Shown here: in pieces, positions 10,624 to 22,356 of the stretch
How the letters are laid out: every line of letters begins with the position of its first letter
Position numbering within the stretch: the first letter of the stretch is position 1
Assembly: GCA_963575745.1 (NCBI GenBank)
Contig: CAUYUJ010018551.1
Span: forward strand, 35,001 to 57,500
DNA: 22,500 bases
DNA from: Prorocentrum cordatum
Taxonomy: Eukaryota; Sar; Dinophyceae; Prorocentrales; Prorocentraceae
Direction of reading: 5' to 3'
Notes under the pieces: model-generated
Told to the model about the DNA's origin: nothing
Databases searched by the model: none
Seen by the model: only the letters and a program-made list of their open reading frames with translations
Program-made: the position numbers and the translations under genes

Positions 10624-11365
10624 CGTCTCTGGGGAGCGAGGGGGGAGGAGAGGAAGACATGGGGAGGAATGGAGAGGGTGAGGAACGAAAAAGGCAGGGA
10701 TCAGAGAGGGAATGGAGCGCGAGGGGAAGAGAGGGGAAGAGGGAGGGGGAGATGGGCCAGGGAGGGGGGGAGCGGGAGCTGGAGGAACTCTGGCTCGGCT
10801 CACTCCTCCTTGGGCACCCTCCACTTCGCCATGAAGTTGTCCTGGGCGTGACGCGGGAGGGAGGGCGGGACAACGGCGGGAGGAGGGGGAAGCGGGAGGG
10901 AAGAGGTCCAGGGGAGGGGTAAGCGGGAGAGGGGTGGAGGAAGGGGGGGAGGGGAGGCGGGGCGGAGGGGGGAGAGGGCAGCGGAGGAGGGAGAGATGAA
11001 GGGAGAGGTGGCGCGATGGGGGCGGGGAAAGTGGGGAGGCAGACTTGGGACGTGGGTGAGGGGGGAGGGCGAGGGACGGGGGTATGGAAGGGATGAGCGG
11101 AGAAGGGAAGAATGGCAGCAGGATGCCCAAGGGGGGGGGGAACGGGGCGGAGGGGGTGCAGGGGGGAAGGGGAAGGCGAAGGGATAGGGGCAGGGACAGG
11201 GACGGGGACTGGGGGAACGAGGGGGGAGAGGGGAGGCGGAAGGGGCAGCGGCAAAGGCAAGGGAATGGAGAGCGGGAGCGAGATGGAAAAGAGGGAGAAC
11301 GAAACCGAGATCGAGGAGCGAGGAGCGAGGGGGGCGCAGGGAGAGGGGGAGGAGGGAGATGGGGG
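10624..11365 (+). repeat. Purine-rich (GGA/GGGA) plus-strand tract
   Basis: About 740 bp are dominated by G and A on the plus strand, with many runs of four or more G, interrupted by ordinary sequence at about 10787-10855. This reverses the pyrimidine bias of the adjacent block 10061-10552. Pro/Ser-rich minus-strand frames are artefacts of the composition. Confidence 0.85.
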
Positions 11366-12419
11366 AAAGGACGCGAATCAGGCGCAGCCTGCGGCGTGCC
11401 GCTGGACTGGCGCGAGTGGCACGCGAGCCGCTGCGGCGGCCCACCACGACGGCTAGAGCTGCACCGCACCGCCCACCACGACGGCCGGAGCTGCACACCC
11501 TGCCGAGGCCGGCTCCTCGGCGGCCGCTGAGCGGCACGTCCAGGCACCGGCACCGCCTCAGACGCGCACAGGCCGGCCGGAGGCGGCCAATCCCCAGACA
11601 TGCGACGTCCTGATGTTTGTCAGGACGGCGTCCCCGGAAGTCCCGACCCTTTCACCAGGACGGGCTTTTCGTCCCGAGTCGTTCCTTGAAGGCCCCGGGG
11701 CCCGGCGAGGGCCCCCAGGTGCCGAAAGTAGCGGAAAGCCGCCCGTCCTGATTCCCCGTCCTGATTCTTTTACGACGCGATCATGTCTGGGTCTGGACCC
11801 CGCCACGCCCGCGGCGCCGCCACTGGCCGCGGCGCCTGCAGCCATCGCGCCACCATAGCGAGCGAGCACCGCCATGCCTGCGCAGGGCCGCGCGGGCAAA
11901 ACAGGCAGCAGGCACGCGAGCGGAGCCTGCACGCCGTGCGCGCAGTAATCGAATCACTCAGGTAGGATTCAGGGCTGGGCCTAAGCGTTGCTTTCCGTCT
12001 TGTCTTCGTTTTGTGTTTCGTTTTGCTCTGTCTGGTTTCCTGTGCCTCCCTCCCAAGGACACAACAAGCTTCTCAAAAGGCGCGAGGCGAAGATTTGGAA
12101 GGGTTAAGTCCAGACGCTCCGGACGCAGATCGAGCACCCCGTGCGCCGCAGAAAAACGAGGTCTGGACGGTGTAGACATCGAGCACTCCAGAAACGAAAA
12201 CACACAACACAGCTGAAGTCCAGCAAAACAGCGCTTCGGTCCAGCCCTGGTAGACGTATCCGCAACCGTGCCTCTGGGCACGGAGTGGGCGTGTCCTCGG
12301 GTGCGTTGCCCAATCCCCTGAGCCTCAGTCCTCAAGCCTGGGGAGTCAAGTAGGGGCCGGGACCCCAAATTTCCAAATCTTCTCCGCCTGGGGCTTGCCG
12401 CCGCCTCCCGCTTGACTTT
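11366..12419. other. Gene-poor interval with short duplications
   Basis: A 32-bp tandem duplication of GCCCACCACGACGGC(T/C)(A/G)GA lies at 11439-11496. CGTCCTGA...TCAGGACG at 11606-11627 is an 8-bp hairpin. CGTCCTGATT recurs near 11744 and 11757. ATCGAGCACYCC occurs at 12129 and 12178 in two related ~50-bp segments. No gene recognised. Confidence 0.5.
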
Positions 12420-12774
12420 TTCGGTCCCACGAGGGCCCCAAGATTGACCAAGAGGGCCGTCATAGACCCTGAAGGCGGCTCCAGAGCGCCCCGAGGCACC
12501 GAATGATCGCTCCAAGACGCCGAAGATGGCCCCAAGAAAGCCGAAGAGGCCGCCAAGACGCCCAAAGAGGCCTCCAAGAGGCCTCCCAAGAGGGCCCTCA
12601 GAGGCCAAAGTGATTTTCCTTCGGTTTTGAAGAGTTTGGCGTTGTCGCCATTTCGGCTTCCCGACCCTCGCAGACGGCCCGAGAGGCCCGACGGACCGCC
12701 CCAAGACGGCCCAAGAGGCCTCCAAAAGGGCCCCCAAACGGCCCAGGATGGCCACAAGATAGGCCAAAAGGCGT
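12420..12774 (+). repeat. CCAAGA-repeat family, copy E, abutting the retroelement
   Basis: CCCAAGATTGACCAAGAGGG starts the array. An internal module (TCGCCATTTCGGCTTCCCGA, about 12646) matches those of copies C and D. The array then continues to about 12765, where the RT fragment begins with no clear gap. Confidence 0.85.
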
Positions 12775-13890
12775 CCGCGTGCCACGCGCGGAAGGTCGGC
12801 TTCGCGCACGGTTTGGGGCTCGTGGACTTGGCCAAGTTCTACGAGCACGTGTCCCACGAAGCGCTGGGGCGTGAGGGTCTACTGGTGAACCTCCCCCAGG
12901 GGGGAGACCGTCAGCGAGAAGTTGGAGGCGAACGGCACGTTGGCGGCAAGCTGCTCATGTGCAACCAGTTTAGCGAAGGTGCTGATGCACAGGACGTTGG
13001 GCCTGCTGGCCAAAGAGTACCCGCTCATGGGGCTCCAGAGCGTGGTCGACGACGTGATGGTGCAAGCAGCGGGCAGGGCTGAGCAGGTGAAGCGGCAGCT
13101 CCCCGCGGCCATGGTGAGGATGGTCGAGTTGCTGGAGGCCAAGGACTTGGTGGTGTCGTGACAGAAGACCAAGTTCATGGCAGGCGACGCGGCCACGGCT
13201 GCGGCGATGGCGGCGGCCTTCGCAGAGGAGGGGCTGGTGTTGGAGCGGGCTGCTGGAGCACGCAACCTAGGAGGCGACGCCACTGATGGAAGGTGGAGGC
13301 GCGGCGGGGCGCAAGGCGAGCGACTCGCAAGGGCGGCGAAGGCGGCGAGCAGGGCGCAGGCGCCAAGGGCGGCGGGAGCGGCCCGAGCTGGGCATCTTCA
13401 GAGGAGCAGCCCCGCGGCGATGGCACTGCGGGGAGTGGGAGTGACGGGCCTCCCCGACGGCAAGCTGCACGGGCTGCGCCTCCAGGCGTGCGTGGCAGAG
13501 GGGCGGCTGCCCAGAAGCGCGGTGGCCGCGCTCAGGCTCAGGGCGCCTCTCCCAGCCGCGGCCAGGGACCCGCTCCGGCTGGCGGCGACGGACACGGCGA
13601 AGAGCTGGGCCATGTGCGCGGCGGGGCCGTCCAAGGCGTTGCCGCGGGCGGTCATGGCGAGCTGCCTGGAGAAGGCGAGGAGGCTGCAAGAGGGGAAGAA
13701 TCCAAGGCAGAAAGAGAGGAGCCCAGCAGACGTCATGGTGCTCACGATGGCGCAGACGTGCATCGAGATGAAGTCGACGTTCGTGATGGAGGCGCCGACG
13801 CGTCGCGGCACGGCCCGGCGGTGGTCAGCAACGCGCTGGCCACGGCGGCGCAGTGGATGGCGGACGCCCGAGCCTTGCCGAGCCTAAAGC
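12775..13890 (+). pseudogene. Reverse transcriptase domain fragment, frameshifted
   Basis: The first block reads VGFAHGLGLVDLAKFYEHVS. It contains the RT motif A pattern with the catalytic Asp of LVDLAKFY. After a frame change in the homopolymer-rich CCCCCAGGGGGG at about 12894, the next frame continues LEANGTLAASCSCATSLAKV and reaches GLQSVVDDVMVQAAG. There the DD pair is RT motif C, with Val in place of the usual aromatic residue two before it (VVDD instead of YxDD). QKTKFMAG after the TGA at 13159-13161 matches motif D. Further on come RNLGGDATDGRWRR and VTGLPDGKLHGLRLQAC, a thumb-like region that I believe recurs in dinoflagellate RTs. Fingers and motifs 0-2 are missing, which is a truncation. 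Long minus-strand open frames over this segment are GC-rich shadows. Confidence 0.78.
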
Positions 13891-13943
13891 GGGGCTCGGC
13901 GCGGGGCTCGGCGCGGGGCTCGGCGCGGGGCTCGGCGCGGGGC
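13891..13943 (+). repeat. 12-bp tandem repeat inside the RT pseudogene
   Basis: Four exact copies of GGGGCTCGGCGC plus a partial fifth start at 13891, 13903, 13915 and 13927. The unit is four codons long, so it adds GSAR tetrapeptides without shifting frame. It lies between the RT thumb and the finger and looks like replication slippage in the decaying copy. Confidence 0.95.
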
Positions 13944-13974
13944 GGCCCTGCCCACTGGAGGCACATAGAGGAGC

Positions 13975-14340
13975 TGCGGCCGGCGAAGCGGAGACGTGGG
14001 GCTTGGCGCTCAAGAGAGCGCTGAGATGCTGCGTAGGAGGATCGCAGTGGTCGCAGGCGAGGCGCTGCGACAAGGGTGTCGTGGCGTCCAGCGCGTGCAG
14101 AAGGTGCAGGAGAACGCGCGGCACGCTGCGGCACGGGCACTTCGAGTGCGACGCCAACGGGCCAGCGCGGCGCGACCCATGCGCGCCCGAGGCGCTGGAG
14201 GCAGCACGGCGCATCGGAAGCGAAGGTGGCGAGGAGGCAAGCGAAAGATTTGCGCGAGACCTCTGCCCAGAGATCCCGCCGCTGGACACCTTCACGGGCG
14301 ATGACTTCGCTGACGGCTTCGGCGGTGGACGCAGGAGGCC
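13975..14340 (+). pseudogene. Linker and Cys/His finger of the retroelement polyprotein
   Basis: In the third plus frame the sequence reads GLALKRALRCCVGGSQWSQ, then SACRRCRRTRGTLRHGHFEC. The spacing CxxC-x7-H-x4-C matches the zinc-finger-like segment found between RT and RNase H in many LINE polyproteins; the preceding QWSQxR is also typical. The following acidic stretch (ARDLCPEIPPLDTFTGDDFADG) leads into the region where RNase H should begin. Both flanks require frame changes, so this is a relic, not a functional protein. Confidence 0.6.
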
Positions 14341-14394
14341 GCCGAGGACGCTGCGCCGAGGCGAGCGGGGCGGGCGGTGGTGGCTGCGCGGCCC

Positions 14395-14760
14395 CAGCCG
14401 CGGTGTTCTCCGACCGCCGGGGCTCGATCGACCGGGCCACGGGCAGGCAGAGGGCGCTCGGGCTCGGGGGCAACCCCGGGAGGTCGTGGAGCAGGCGGTG
14501 GACGGAGCTCGGCGACACGGAGGGTCCAAGTCGTCAAGGCCAAGGGCCACCAGGCGGAAGCGGACTGCAAGACGGACAAGGAGAGGAGGATGAGGAAGGG
14601 CAACAGGCACGCCGACGCATTCGCCAAGAGGGGTGCGGCGGCATGGGCCACCAAGGAGGGGAGAGGGCTCGCGGCGGCAGGAGCGCACGCGCTGGCGAAG
14701 CAGGCGGCGCAGTGGGTCGCCACTTCGGCGGCCCTGCTGCAGGCGACGGGCGCGGGCGCA
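14395..14760 (+). pseudogene. RNase H domain relic of the retroelement
   Basis: One frame gives AAPAAVFSDRRGSIDRATGR, resembling the RNase H strand that carries a catalytic Asp. After a frame change near 14510 another frame reads VQVVKAKGHQAEADC and GNRHADAFAKRGAAAWATK. The KxKGHQ and GNxxADAFAK pairing is the classic C-terminal half of RNase H, with the conserved His, Asn and Asp. The N-terminal half, with the first Asp and the Glu, cannot be read cleanly, so the domain is broken. The open frame continues for about 70 residues of Ala/Gly-rich sequence towards the foldback element. Confidence 0.72.
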
Positions 14761-14963
14761 GAGGGCCTCCCCGAGCGCTCCGCGGCGCCCGACGCCCCCA
14801 GGGGGACAAGGAGGCCGCGGCCGAGGAGGGGGCAGGGCGGCGAGGGCCGTGCAGGGGAGGCCGAGGCCAGAGGCAGCTGGGCTGGGGGAGCGGCAGGCGG
14901 TGGCGCGCGGCGGGCACCGCCCCGTGCAGCACGGTGGCGAGGCCGGGAGGCGCGGGGCGTCGT

Positions 14964-15101
14964 TGGAAGAGAAAAATGCCACAAACATAAACCTTGGGCG
15001 CTCCGCGCGGATCTCTTGGATCTGCGGCGCTGGAGGCGCCGGGGGGGGCCAGCGCGGATCCAAGAAGTCCGCGCGGAGAGCATGGCGTTTTTTCTTCTTC
15101 T
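14964..15101. mobile_element. Foldback / MITE-like inverted repeat element
   Basis: The arm at 15001-15033 (CTCCGCGCGGATCTCTTGGA...) matches the reverse complement of 15049-15078 (CTCCGCGCGGACTTCTTGGA...), with two substitutions and a 3-base gap over about 30 bp. The loop is about 15 bp and G-rich. Weaker complementarity continues outwards: GAAGAGAAAAATGCC on the left faces GAAGAAAAAACGCC on the reverse strand at the right, with a ~12-base insertion on one side. No target-site duplication was recognised. It sits just after the RNase H relic. It could be a small inverted-repeat transposon, or a hairpin belonging to the 3' end of the retroelement. Confidence 0.65.
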
Positions 15102-15571
15102 GGTCGTGTGCACGACCTGCGGGGCCTGCGGCGCGGGCCAGGCGGAGCACACCCTGAGGGCGAGGAGGGGCCTGCTCTTCGCCGAGGCGGCGAGGCGGCG
15201 GGGCCCCCAGGAGCAGAGGAGGAGGCTGCGGCCGAGGGGCTCCACCCGCTCTCGTGCAGGAGGGAGGTCAGGGCGGCCCTGCACGGCGGGGTGCCGGGGC
15301 GGGGCCGCAGGTGCGAGGCGCGTGGAGGGGGGAGCGGGGGAACGAGGCTGAGCGCTGCCGTCTGAGCACAGAGAAGCAGGCGGCAGGGGCGGGCAGGCCC
15401 GCCTCAGACCTCCCAGGAGGCCACGAAAGGTGCCAGGCCCGCCGAGGGCGGACAGGAGCGCGTGAGGCAGCGGGGCGGCGCCGCCGCCGAGGCACGGAGG
15501 CGGGCCGCGCCTGCGGGGCTTCTGCAGCACGGCGAGGGCCTGCGGCAGGAGCGCCGGCGGCATCGTCGAGC
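15102..15571. other. GC-rich sequence downstream of the retroelement relic
   Basis: No conserved motif was seen. It could be 3' UTR or further decayed sequence of the retroelement. Open frames on both strands are Ala/Gly/Arg/Pro-rich, as expected from composition. Confidence 0.4.
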
Positions 15572-15822
15572 AGGGCAGGGCCGCGAGGACGACGGCGGCC
15601 GAGGAGGCCGAGGGAGAAGCCGCCCGCGGGCCGCGCTCGAGGGGCCGCGCTCGGGGGCTGGCCAGGGCGAGAGGCGAGGCGCCGTGCGAACCCAGGCGAG
15701 TAGGGCAGGGCCGCGAGGAGGCCGAGGAGGAGGCCCAGGGAGAGGCCGCCCGCGGGCCGCGCTCGAGGGGTCGCGCTCGAGGGGCGGACAGGGCGAGAGG
15801 CGAGGCGCCGCGCGGAGCCCCA
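15572..15822 (+). repeat. ~130-bp tandem duplication
   Basis: AGGGCAGGGCCGCGAGGA starts at 15572 and again at 15702. Both copies continue with GGCCGAGGGAGAAGCCGCCC-like sequence, GCCCGCGGGCCGCGCTCGAG and GGCGAGAGGCGAGGCGCCG (15664, 15790). Small indels separate the copies. Confidence 0.9.
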
Positions 15823-16021
15823 CGGGCGCCAGTGCCTGGGAGGCGGCTGTTGGGCGGGTCGAGAGCGCGCGGCCAGCGGCCGTGCGCGCGAAGGAGCGGG
15901 GACGCGGCGGCCTCCGACCGTGTCCGCCGCCGCGAGCGCCCCCTGGACTCGGGGTGCTCGCGGCCCCCCCCAACCATCCCAACCGTCCTCGTCGTCGTCG
16001 CCGAAATCGTTCTGAACGAAC

Positions 16022-18740
<2,719 letters not shown>

Positions 18741-18799
18741 CGTCATGCTGATCCTCCCCGTCCTTCCCCACTAGATGACAGCCCTCTCCTCGATTATAA

Positions 18800-18907
18800 T
18801 CATCCTCTGATGGCGGTCAGGTCCTTGTCGTTCTCCTTTATGCGTGCCCAAACGAAGAAGAAAAAATAGGCCAGTGCAGGGTAGAGCATGACGTAGCGGT
18901 AGAAATC
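18800..18907 (-). CDS. Terminal exon 3 of the small membrane-protein gene, with stop codon
   Basis: On the minus strand a C/T-rich tract (18945-18911) ends in CTGCGCAG|G, an excellent 3' splice site. The exon then reads 35 codons and a TGA at 18802-18800. It begins DFYRYVMLYP, runs through a hydrophobic span (ALAYFFFFVW) of about 18 residues that fits a single transmembrane helix, and ends ARIKENDKDLTAIRG, a short charged tail. About 25 of 35 codons end in G or C. Joined to exons 1 and 2 the product is about 90 residues: a small protein with roughly 60 soluble residues, one helix and a short polar C-terminus. That architecture fits an accessory subunit of an organellar or ER membrane complex, but this is inference and no family was recognised. 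The stop lies only about 60 bp from the end of the 2.7-kb TCA array, so the 3' UTR probably enters it. Confidence 0.72.
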   Translation of the reverse strand, partial: DFYRYVMLYPALAYFFFFVWARIKENDKDLTAIRG

Positions 18908-19329
18908 CTGCGCAGGAGGGCAAGGAGGGGCCAGCAGAAGCAGTGGCGCCAACCTCACGCGAGAAGGTCTGGGCAAGCTGCCCGCCACTATGCTGGCCCC
19001 GTGCTGTCCGTCTGGATTCCTCTCACTGTTTGTGGACCCCGCCCACGTCTGGGCGGCGTCCGGGTGCGTGCAATCTTTCACCTGGGCGACGAAAAGAGAC
19101 GGGTCTTCCGCGAGATGACATAGCTACCTTTTACGCCGCAGCTTACGCGGGCCACCCGCACGGCACGACAATGGAGACGAAGGCGCTTATGCGCGACCTC
19201 ATGCGGGCAACTTGCGTGCCGATGTCGGTGAAGACTGCCCCGTGTTCTTCCGTCCCTCACCTGGGGCTCCCTGGAAGATCCAACGCGTGGGTTCCGAGTG
19301 CCCTCCAACCGGCGCACGAAGACTTTCGA

Positions 19330-19730
19330 GCTTGCCCGAACGACACGGCCTCAGGAGAGGGCACAAACAGCCCCAAAGAAGACCCCGGGGGGCACCCCAG
19401 AGGCTTCAAAGGGGCATCCAAGAGGCAACAGGCCCTCACAGGGGGCTTTTGAGAGAGGCCGAAAGATGTCCTGTCTCCTGTTCGACACGATTGCTTGTCC
19501 TTCGAGGCCACAAGGGGCAACACGATGACCCTAAGACTACCCCGAGCGGCCCCCAAGAGCCCCCAAGCGGCCTCGAGGTCGCTCCAAGATGGCACAAAGG
19601 TCCCCCAAGATCGCCCCAAAACAATTCCAAGACGGCCCAGGACCTGCCCAAAAGGCGCCGCCTAGACAGACTCCAGAGCATCCGAAACTATCCTAAGAAG
19701 GCCCCGACGGCCGCAAGACCATTCAAGATA
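19330..19730 (+). repeat. CCAAGA-repeat family, copy F (within intron 2)
   Basis: CCCCAAAGAAGACCCC, CCAAGAGGCAACAGG, CCCCCAAGAGCCCCCAAGCG, CCAAGATGGCAC and CCAAGACGGCCC motifs have the same plus orientation as the other copies, although the host gene runs on the minus strand. Confidence 0.75.
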
Positions 19731-20119
19731 GTCCTGAGATCTCCAGCAGGCTCACAAAGAAGCCTTCCTACTGCTTTCCAGCAGGTTCGTGAGAAGCCCT
19801 CTCCAGAAAAGGATAATACATGTTACGATTCACAAAACTATGTACTAATACCAAGTGTGGGCCCTGTTTCAGATCGGGCAGTGAGCTGTTACACGGTACA
19901 GCATTTTGGAATAGTGATAATGAAGGCGTCGCAAGTTCTGGTGTCATGGGCCCTCAGGAAGACAAGCATCACAGATCAGAACATTCTGGAGATCACGACA
20001 GAAACTGACACATGTTACGGCCCAAGGGGCCTAGTGACGAGAGAAAACACGTGATCCTACCTTCCGAGCAGCTCTCGAAAGCCAGTGCCGCCGTCGTTTC
20101 CGTCATGCTGTTCGTCGTC

Positions 20120-20380
20120 CATCTTCATCCCTCTCCTCCTCCTGCTCCTCCTCCTCTTCCTCCTCCTCCTCCTCGCCCTTCTCCTCTTCCTCCTCCTCGT
20201 CCTCCGACCCTTCATCCTTCACATTACCACCACCACCACCACCATCATAATCAGGTATCACTAACACCACCATCACCACAAATAACCGATCAGCATCAAC
20301 AATCATCTCCTCCTCCTCCTCCTCTTCCTCCTCTTCATCCTCGTCGTCGTCGGCATCGTCATCGGTATCGGCATCGTCCG
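20120..20380 (+). repeat. TCC / CCA / GTC simple-repeat tract in intron 2
   Basis: TCC-rich sequence (20133-20215), CACCAC (20222-20270), TCC (20306-20340) and CGTCGGCATCG variants to about 20380. Acidic minus-strand frames are translations of this repeat and lie inside the intron. Confidence 0.9.
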
Positions 20381-20579
20381 TCGGCCAACGCACCAACCGA
20401 GCTTCAGGGGGAGGCTCACATGTGGTGCGACTGACAGAAAAGGTCCCACCTGGGATCACCCAGGAGGGCGGAGGGGAAGCAGGAGGAGGAGGGAGGAGGA
20501 GCCCTCCCCCAGCTTTCAGACGTCTGGGCAGCGCAGCGCGGACGTGACTCGCACTGTCAGTCCGCCCCGCGCCACATAC

Positions 20580-20661
20580 GTCAGCCATTGCCGCCGAGAG
20601 CGCGAAGTCCTCGTGCGCCTTGTCCAGCATGCCGCCGTAGTAGCTGGTGTCGACGTAATAC
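20580..20661 (-). CDS. Exon 2 of the three-exon small membrane-protein gene
   Basis: The exon is 82 bp: one base that completes an Arg codon with exon 1, then exactly 27 codons starting YYVDTSYYGGMLDKAHED and ending AAMAD. Of these, 24 end in G or C. It ends at GCTGAC|GTATGT, a textbook GT donor, in phase 0. The next exon also begins in phase 0. The 5' boundary is placed at GGGAG|G (20662/20661); an in-frame TGA lies only about 30 bases further upstream, so the exon cannot extend far. The acceptor lacks a strong pyrimidine tract, which is the weakest point of the model. The encoded stretch is hydrophilic and Tyr/Asp-rich, apparently a soluble segment before the membrane helix encoded by exon 3. 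On its own this exon would be easy to miss, because an ORF scan runs through it into unrelated intron sequence. Confidence 0.65.
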
Positions 20662-20970
20662 CTCCCACCGATCCCAGCACGATCTCAGCGGGTTCGTGTC
20701 GTATCGACTTGCGCGTTGGTTCCTGGCACCGCGCGGATCGTTTCACCCCTTGAACGGTCGGCAGCTCTTCGATAGCCAGATCGTGCCGTTTTGGCCGATT
20801 CTGGACCGCCGGCGGCGTTCAACCTCGAGGTCCTGCAGCGGGGTCCCCGCTGGGCCGACACGGCCCGAAACCTGCAGCACTCAACGGGAGAGGGGGGCCA
20901 GGGAGAACCCAGGGGGTGGCCCTCGGGCATGGGGGAGCCAGACCGACGGGAGGGCGGAGCTAAGCCGAAA

Positions 20971-21318
20971 GCCTCATGTTGAAAACCACCACAACCACAA
21001 CCCCCATCCTTGGAAATGCTCCGATGTTTCAAAGCGATTGTGCGCGGCGCTACGGCCGTAGCCGCATATGTACCAGGCTCTAAGGCAAGAGCCGCATGTT
21101 GAAAACAACCTGCGATTCCTCCTTAGGATCTGCTGCATAAGGTCTAAACCGAATAAGTGCTGCGCTGAGCAAAAGCCACATGTTGACAACAATATGTGGT
21201 TCCTCCTTGGAAATTATTGCCTAAGATTTAAAATGGCGAGCGCGGCGCTGAGGCGAGAGCCGCATTTTGAAAACAGCCTGTGCTCCATCCTTGAAACTGT
21301 TATAAAGTTTGAACTTCA
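20971..21318 (+). repeat. 84-bp tandem repeat, four copies, in intron 1
   Basis: Units start with GCC(G/T/A)CATGTTGAAAAC at 20971, 21091, 21175 and 21259; the last two steps are exactly 84 bp, and the first is 120 bp with an insertion. Each has a TCCTCCTTGGAAAT-like middle and a GCGGCGCTGAGGC-like end. In one plus frame the units read as related 28-residue peptides (EPHVENN, KPHVDNN, EPHFENS starts), with a stop near 21059. Whether this frame is ever translated is unknown. Confidence 0.85.
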
Positions 21319-21348
21319 GGACCGTAGGCGAGGAAGTCTCAACCAAAG

Positions 21349-21670
21349 GTGGAGGAGGATACGAAGGAGGAGGATGGAGGAGGAGACGCAAAAGGAGGGG
21401 GGAGGAGAACGAAGACGAGCAGCATGAGCGGAAGCAAGAAAATAAGGAGACGCGGGAGGAGGAGGAGGAGGAGGAGGAGGAGGGGAGGAGAAGGAGGACC
21501 AGGACGAGGAGGAGGAGGAGAGGAGGAGGAGGAGGAGGAGGAGGAGGAGGAGGGCCGAAGGAGGCGGAAGGGGAAGAGGGACCAACGGAAGGAGAAGAAA
21601 GAGGGGGGGAGAGAGAGACGAGCAACGAGGAGGAGGAGGAGGAATAGAAGGGGGACGGGGGAGGACAAGA
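21349..21670 (+). repeat. GGA-rich purine tract in intron 1
   Basis: About 320 bp of GGA/GAA-rich plus-strand sequence, including near-perfect (GGA)n at about 21448-21482 and 21502-21552. Glu/Arg-rich plus frames and Pro/Ser-rich minus frames are artefacts. Confidence 0.93.
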
Positions 21671-22120
21671 TCTGGTATGAGCACTCCGGGGAGCGACCTT
21701 CAATCGATTCTGAATCGACGGCCGATCCCGTCCAAAATATCGGAAGGCTTCACTCCAACCACGGTCGTCTTCATGTCCATCATCATCATCACCATCACCA
21801 TCATCGTCCAGATAACCACAACTGTAGTCATGATCTTGATCACCAGCAGCGTCATCAAAAGACATCATACTCGTAGTAATCATCCTTAACACATACATTC
21901 GCATCGCCAACACCACCACGAACACCACCGCCGGAACCACCACCATGATCATGACTCCTCCTATTGTCACCACCATCACCACAAAAATGTCAATCACGAT
22001 GTCAAGCGCTACCGTTACTGACGATCTACATAACCGACAGTTCCGTTGCGCACAAGAGTTGATATTAAAGCGCACTCCTGCCTCCAACATGCGTTTAGTA
22101 TGATGGGCGATGACTGCATG

Positions 22121-22132
22121 CCCCCCCCCCCC
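22121..22132 (+). repeat. Poly-C run of 12
   Basis: Twelve consecutive C follow GACTGCATG. This is a likely slippage or assembly-error site inside intron 1. Confidence 0.95.
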
Positions 22133-22356
22133 GAAAAGTCAGGCGCGCTTTCAATTGCAACAGGCGGGCGCAAGCGCTGTAACAGCCTTGGGCGGATATG
22201 CCGACAGCATCACGCGCCCATCTCTGAACACTGCTACGAAACAAACCGACTGCAGAACCAGCGAACACACATATTGCACAGCTTCAACCGAACTCAGACT
22301 GGACAACATAGTGTTCACGCATTCTCAAATCAAAGCTTGCGCATGCCAGTGAATGC

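Larger units (their letters stand above)
12775..14960 (+). mobile_element. 5'-truncated, decayed non-LTR retrotransposon (RT - Cys/His finger - RNase H)
   Basis: Blocks in different plus frames line up in the order expected for the C-terminal two-thirds of a LINE-type polyprotein: RT palm motifs, thumb, a CxxC...H...C finger, then RNase H. The frame changes at least five times, roughly at 12895, 13805, 13980, 14390 and 14510, and there is one in-frame TGA at 13159. No upstream RT fingers or endonuclease are visible. The first recognisable residues (near 12775) directly abut a CCAAGA repeat copy, so the element is 5'-truncated as LINE copies often are. It is clearly a dead copy. Confidence 0.8.
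18908..20579 (-). other. Intron 2 of the small membrane-protein gene (GT-AG)
   Basis: This is a 1.67-kb interval with a GTATGT donor at 20579-20574 and a CTGCGCAG acceptor at 18915-18908. It holds one copy of the CCAAGA repeat family (about 19330-19730), a relatively AT-rich stretch at 19760-20050 in which ACATGTTACG occurs twice (near 19820 and 20010), and mixed TCC/CCA/GTC simple repeats (20120-20380). Long open frames here are low-complexity translations. Confidence 0.65.
20662..22356 (-). other. Intron 1 of the small membrane-protein gene (GC donor)
   Basis: About 1.7 kb separates exons 1 and 2. The donor side reads TGGAGGCATTC and the acceptor side TGGGAGGTATTAC. Both contain GGAGG followed by C/T-ATT, so the exact cut within AGG is ambiguous but every choice gives the same mRNA. 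The intron contains the 84-bp tandem repeat, the GGA-rich tract, a short CAT/CAC cluster near 21.8 kb and a run of 12 C at 22121-22132. No coding segment was seen inside it. Confidence 0.6.

Noticed and set aside
20103-20430. Acidic minus-strand protein tail (poly-Glu/Asp)
   Set aside because: It lies beyond the GTATGT donor of exon 2 and translates the TCC/GTC simple repeat inside the intron.
21055-21085. Dinoflagellate spliced-leader relic (CCGTAGCC followed by GGCTCTAAG)
   Set aside because: Only the two ends resemble the leader; the middle does not, and the sequence belongs to the 84-bp repeat region. A partial GCCATTTTGGC match near 8565 on the minus strand is also too short.
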